Assembly: GCF_004135345.1 (NCBI RefSeq)
Contig: NZ_CP035495.1
Span: 2,852,001 to 2,916,000 of the forward strand
DNA: 64,000 nucleotides
Direction of reading: 5' to 3'
Origin: Xylanimonas allomyrinae
GTDB lineage: Bacteria > Actinomycetota > Actinomycetes > Actinomycetales > Cellulomonadaceae
Below, piece after piece: positions 63,599 to 64,000 of this stretch. The notes below the pieces were generated by a model. The model saw only the letters and a program-made list of their open reading frames with translations, searched no databases and had not been told where the DNA came from. Positions within the stretch are counted from its first letter, which is position 1; each line of letters begins with the position of its first letter. Made by a program: the position numbers and the translations under genes.

Positions 63599-64000
63599 AT
63601 GGAGACCGTGCGGCGGGCGCGCGCCGACGAGTGGGAGGCCACGCGGGCGATCCGTCTCGCCTCCCTCCAGGACCCGCTGGCGCACCAGGCGTTCCTCGAG
63701 AGCTATGCGGCCGCCGCGGCGCGGCCCGACGAGTTCTGGCGGCGGCGTGCCGCCGCGTCGGCCACCGGAGGCGCCGTCGCGCACTACGTCGTGGTCGACG
63801 GTGCCGAACGGTGGGTCGGTTCGGTGACCGGGCTGGTCGAGGATGCGGGATCGACCGACTTCGAAGGCCGTGCCGTGCGGCAGCGGCAGGTCCACATCGT
63901 CGGGGTCTGGCTGCACCCGGACCACCGCGGGCGAGGGCTGATCCAGCGCGCGATCGACGCCGTCGTCGGCTGGGGGCGTGCACATGGCGCCGAACGCGCG
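63599..64000 (+). CDS. GNAT family N-acetyltransferase, 3' end outside window
   Basis: The 134 visible residues show a GNAT fold: VRRARADEWEATRAIRLASL at the start, the strand VHIVGVWLHPDHRGRGLIQR with the acetyl-CoA-binding RGRGL loop, and the beginning of the following helix (AIDAVVGWGRAHGA). The window ends before the last strands. The substrate is unknown. ATG 63599 is chosen over 63590 because of its spacing from the GAGGAT element. Confidence 0.85.
   Translation, partial: METVRRARADEWEATRAIRLASLQDPLAHQAFLESYAAAAARPDEFWRRRAAASATGGAVAHYVVVDGAERWVGSVTGLVEDAGSTDFEGRAVRQRQVHIVGVWLHPDHRGRGLIQRAIDAVVGWGRAHGAERA

Noticed and set aside
1-64000. CRISPR arrays, complete prophage, intact insertion sequences, or a full biosynthetic cluster
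   Set aside because: No spaced direct repeats, phage structural genes, paired IS ends or multi-gene synthesis module were seen.

Overview
The window is a high-G+C actinobacterial chromosome segment that spans the replication origin. The order rpmH-dnaA-oriC-dnaN-gnd-recF-DUF721-gyrB-gyrA-DUF3566-tRNA-Ile-DLW39-tRNA-Ala, with rnpA-yidD-yidC-khpB-rsmG-parA-parB on one side and crgA-DUF881-sortase E-pabA-pknB-pknA-pbpA-rodA-pstP-fhaB-fhaA-tRNA-Leu on the other, is the conserved origin region of Micrococcales. It resembles Cellulomonadaceae or Promicromonosporaceae most; this is inferred from synteny and protein sequence, not from a search.

Layout. 1-2818: end of a glycosyltransferase gene and an MFS exporter. 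2831-10997: cca, Nudix, DUF6049, a membrane pseudokinase with an extracellular discoidin-like domain, then trxB-trxA behind a SigR-type promoter. 11116-14064: a small HTH-like module joined in frame to an aminotransferase, then a D-Ala-D-Ala ligase-like gene. 14080-18770: the parAB region with six parS sites. 18069-21142: rsmG, khpB, yidC, yidD, rnpA and rpmH, all on the minus strand. 21143-23552: DnaA-box clusters around dnaA, with oriC between dnaA and dnaN. 23553-33911: dnaN to tRNA-Ala. 33951-39718: a two-component system, a DM13 lipoprotein with a DoxX protein, PPK2, a helical repeat membrane protein and a cyclophilin. 39863-53525: rhomboid protease, crgA, and the cell-wall and Ser/Thr-kinase operon. 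53564-64000: an accessory stretch with orphan small genes, an ABC transporter plus NarL-type two-component system, an IS3-family transposase remnant, two hypothetical membrane proteins, a cupin, a VOC fragment, a low-molecular-weight phosphatase and a partial GNAT gene.

The genes fit together around replication (dnaA, dnaN, recF, gyrA, gyrB), segregation (parA, parB, parS) and control of wall growth. The wall set includes PknA/PknB, the phosphatase PstP, FhaA/FhaB, RodA with its PBP, CrgA, and the pseudokinase that in mycobacteria is the FhaA-binding part of MviN/MurJ. The flippase gene murJ, normally just before the pseudokinase, is not there.

A caution for any user: at least ten otherwise conserved genes are interrupted by a frameshift, and every one reads as one missing G or C, nearly always within a run. 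This looks like systematic homopolymer shortening in the assembly rather than real gene loss. I annotate these genes as single CDS across the break and give the break position.
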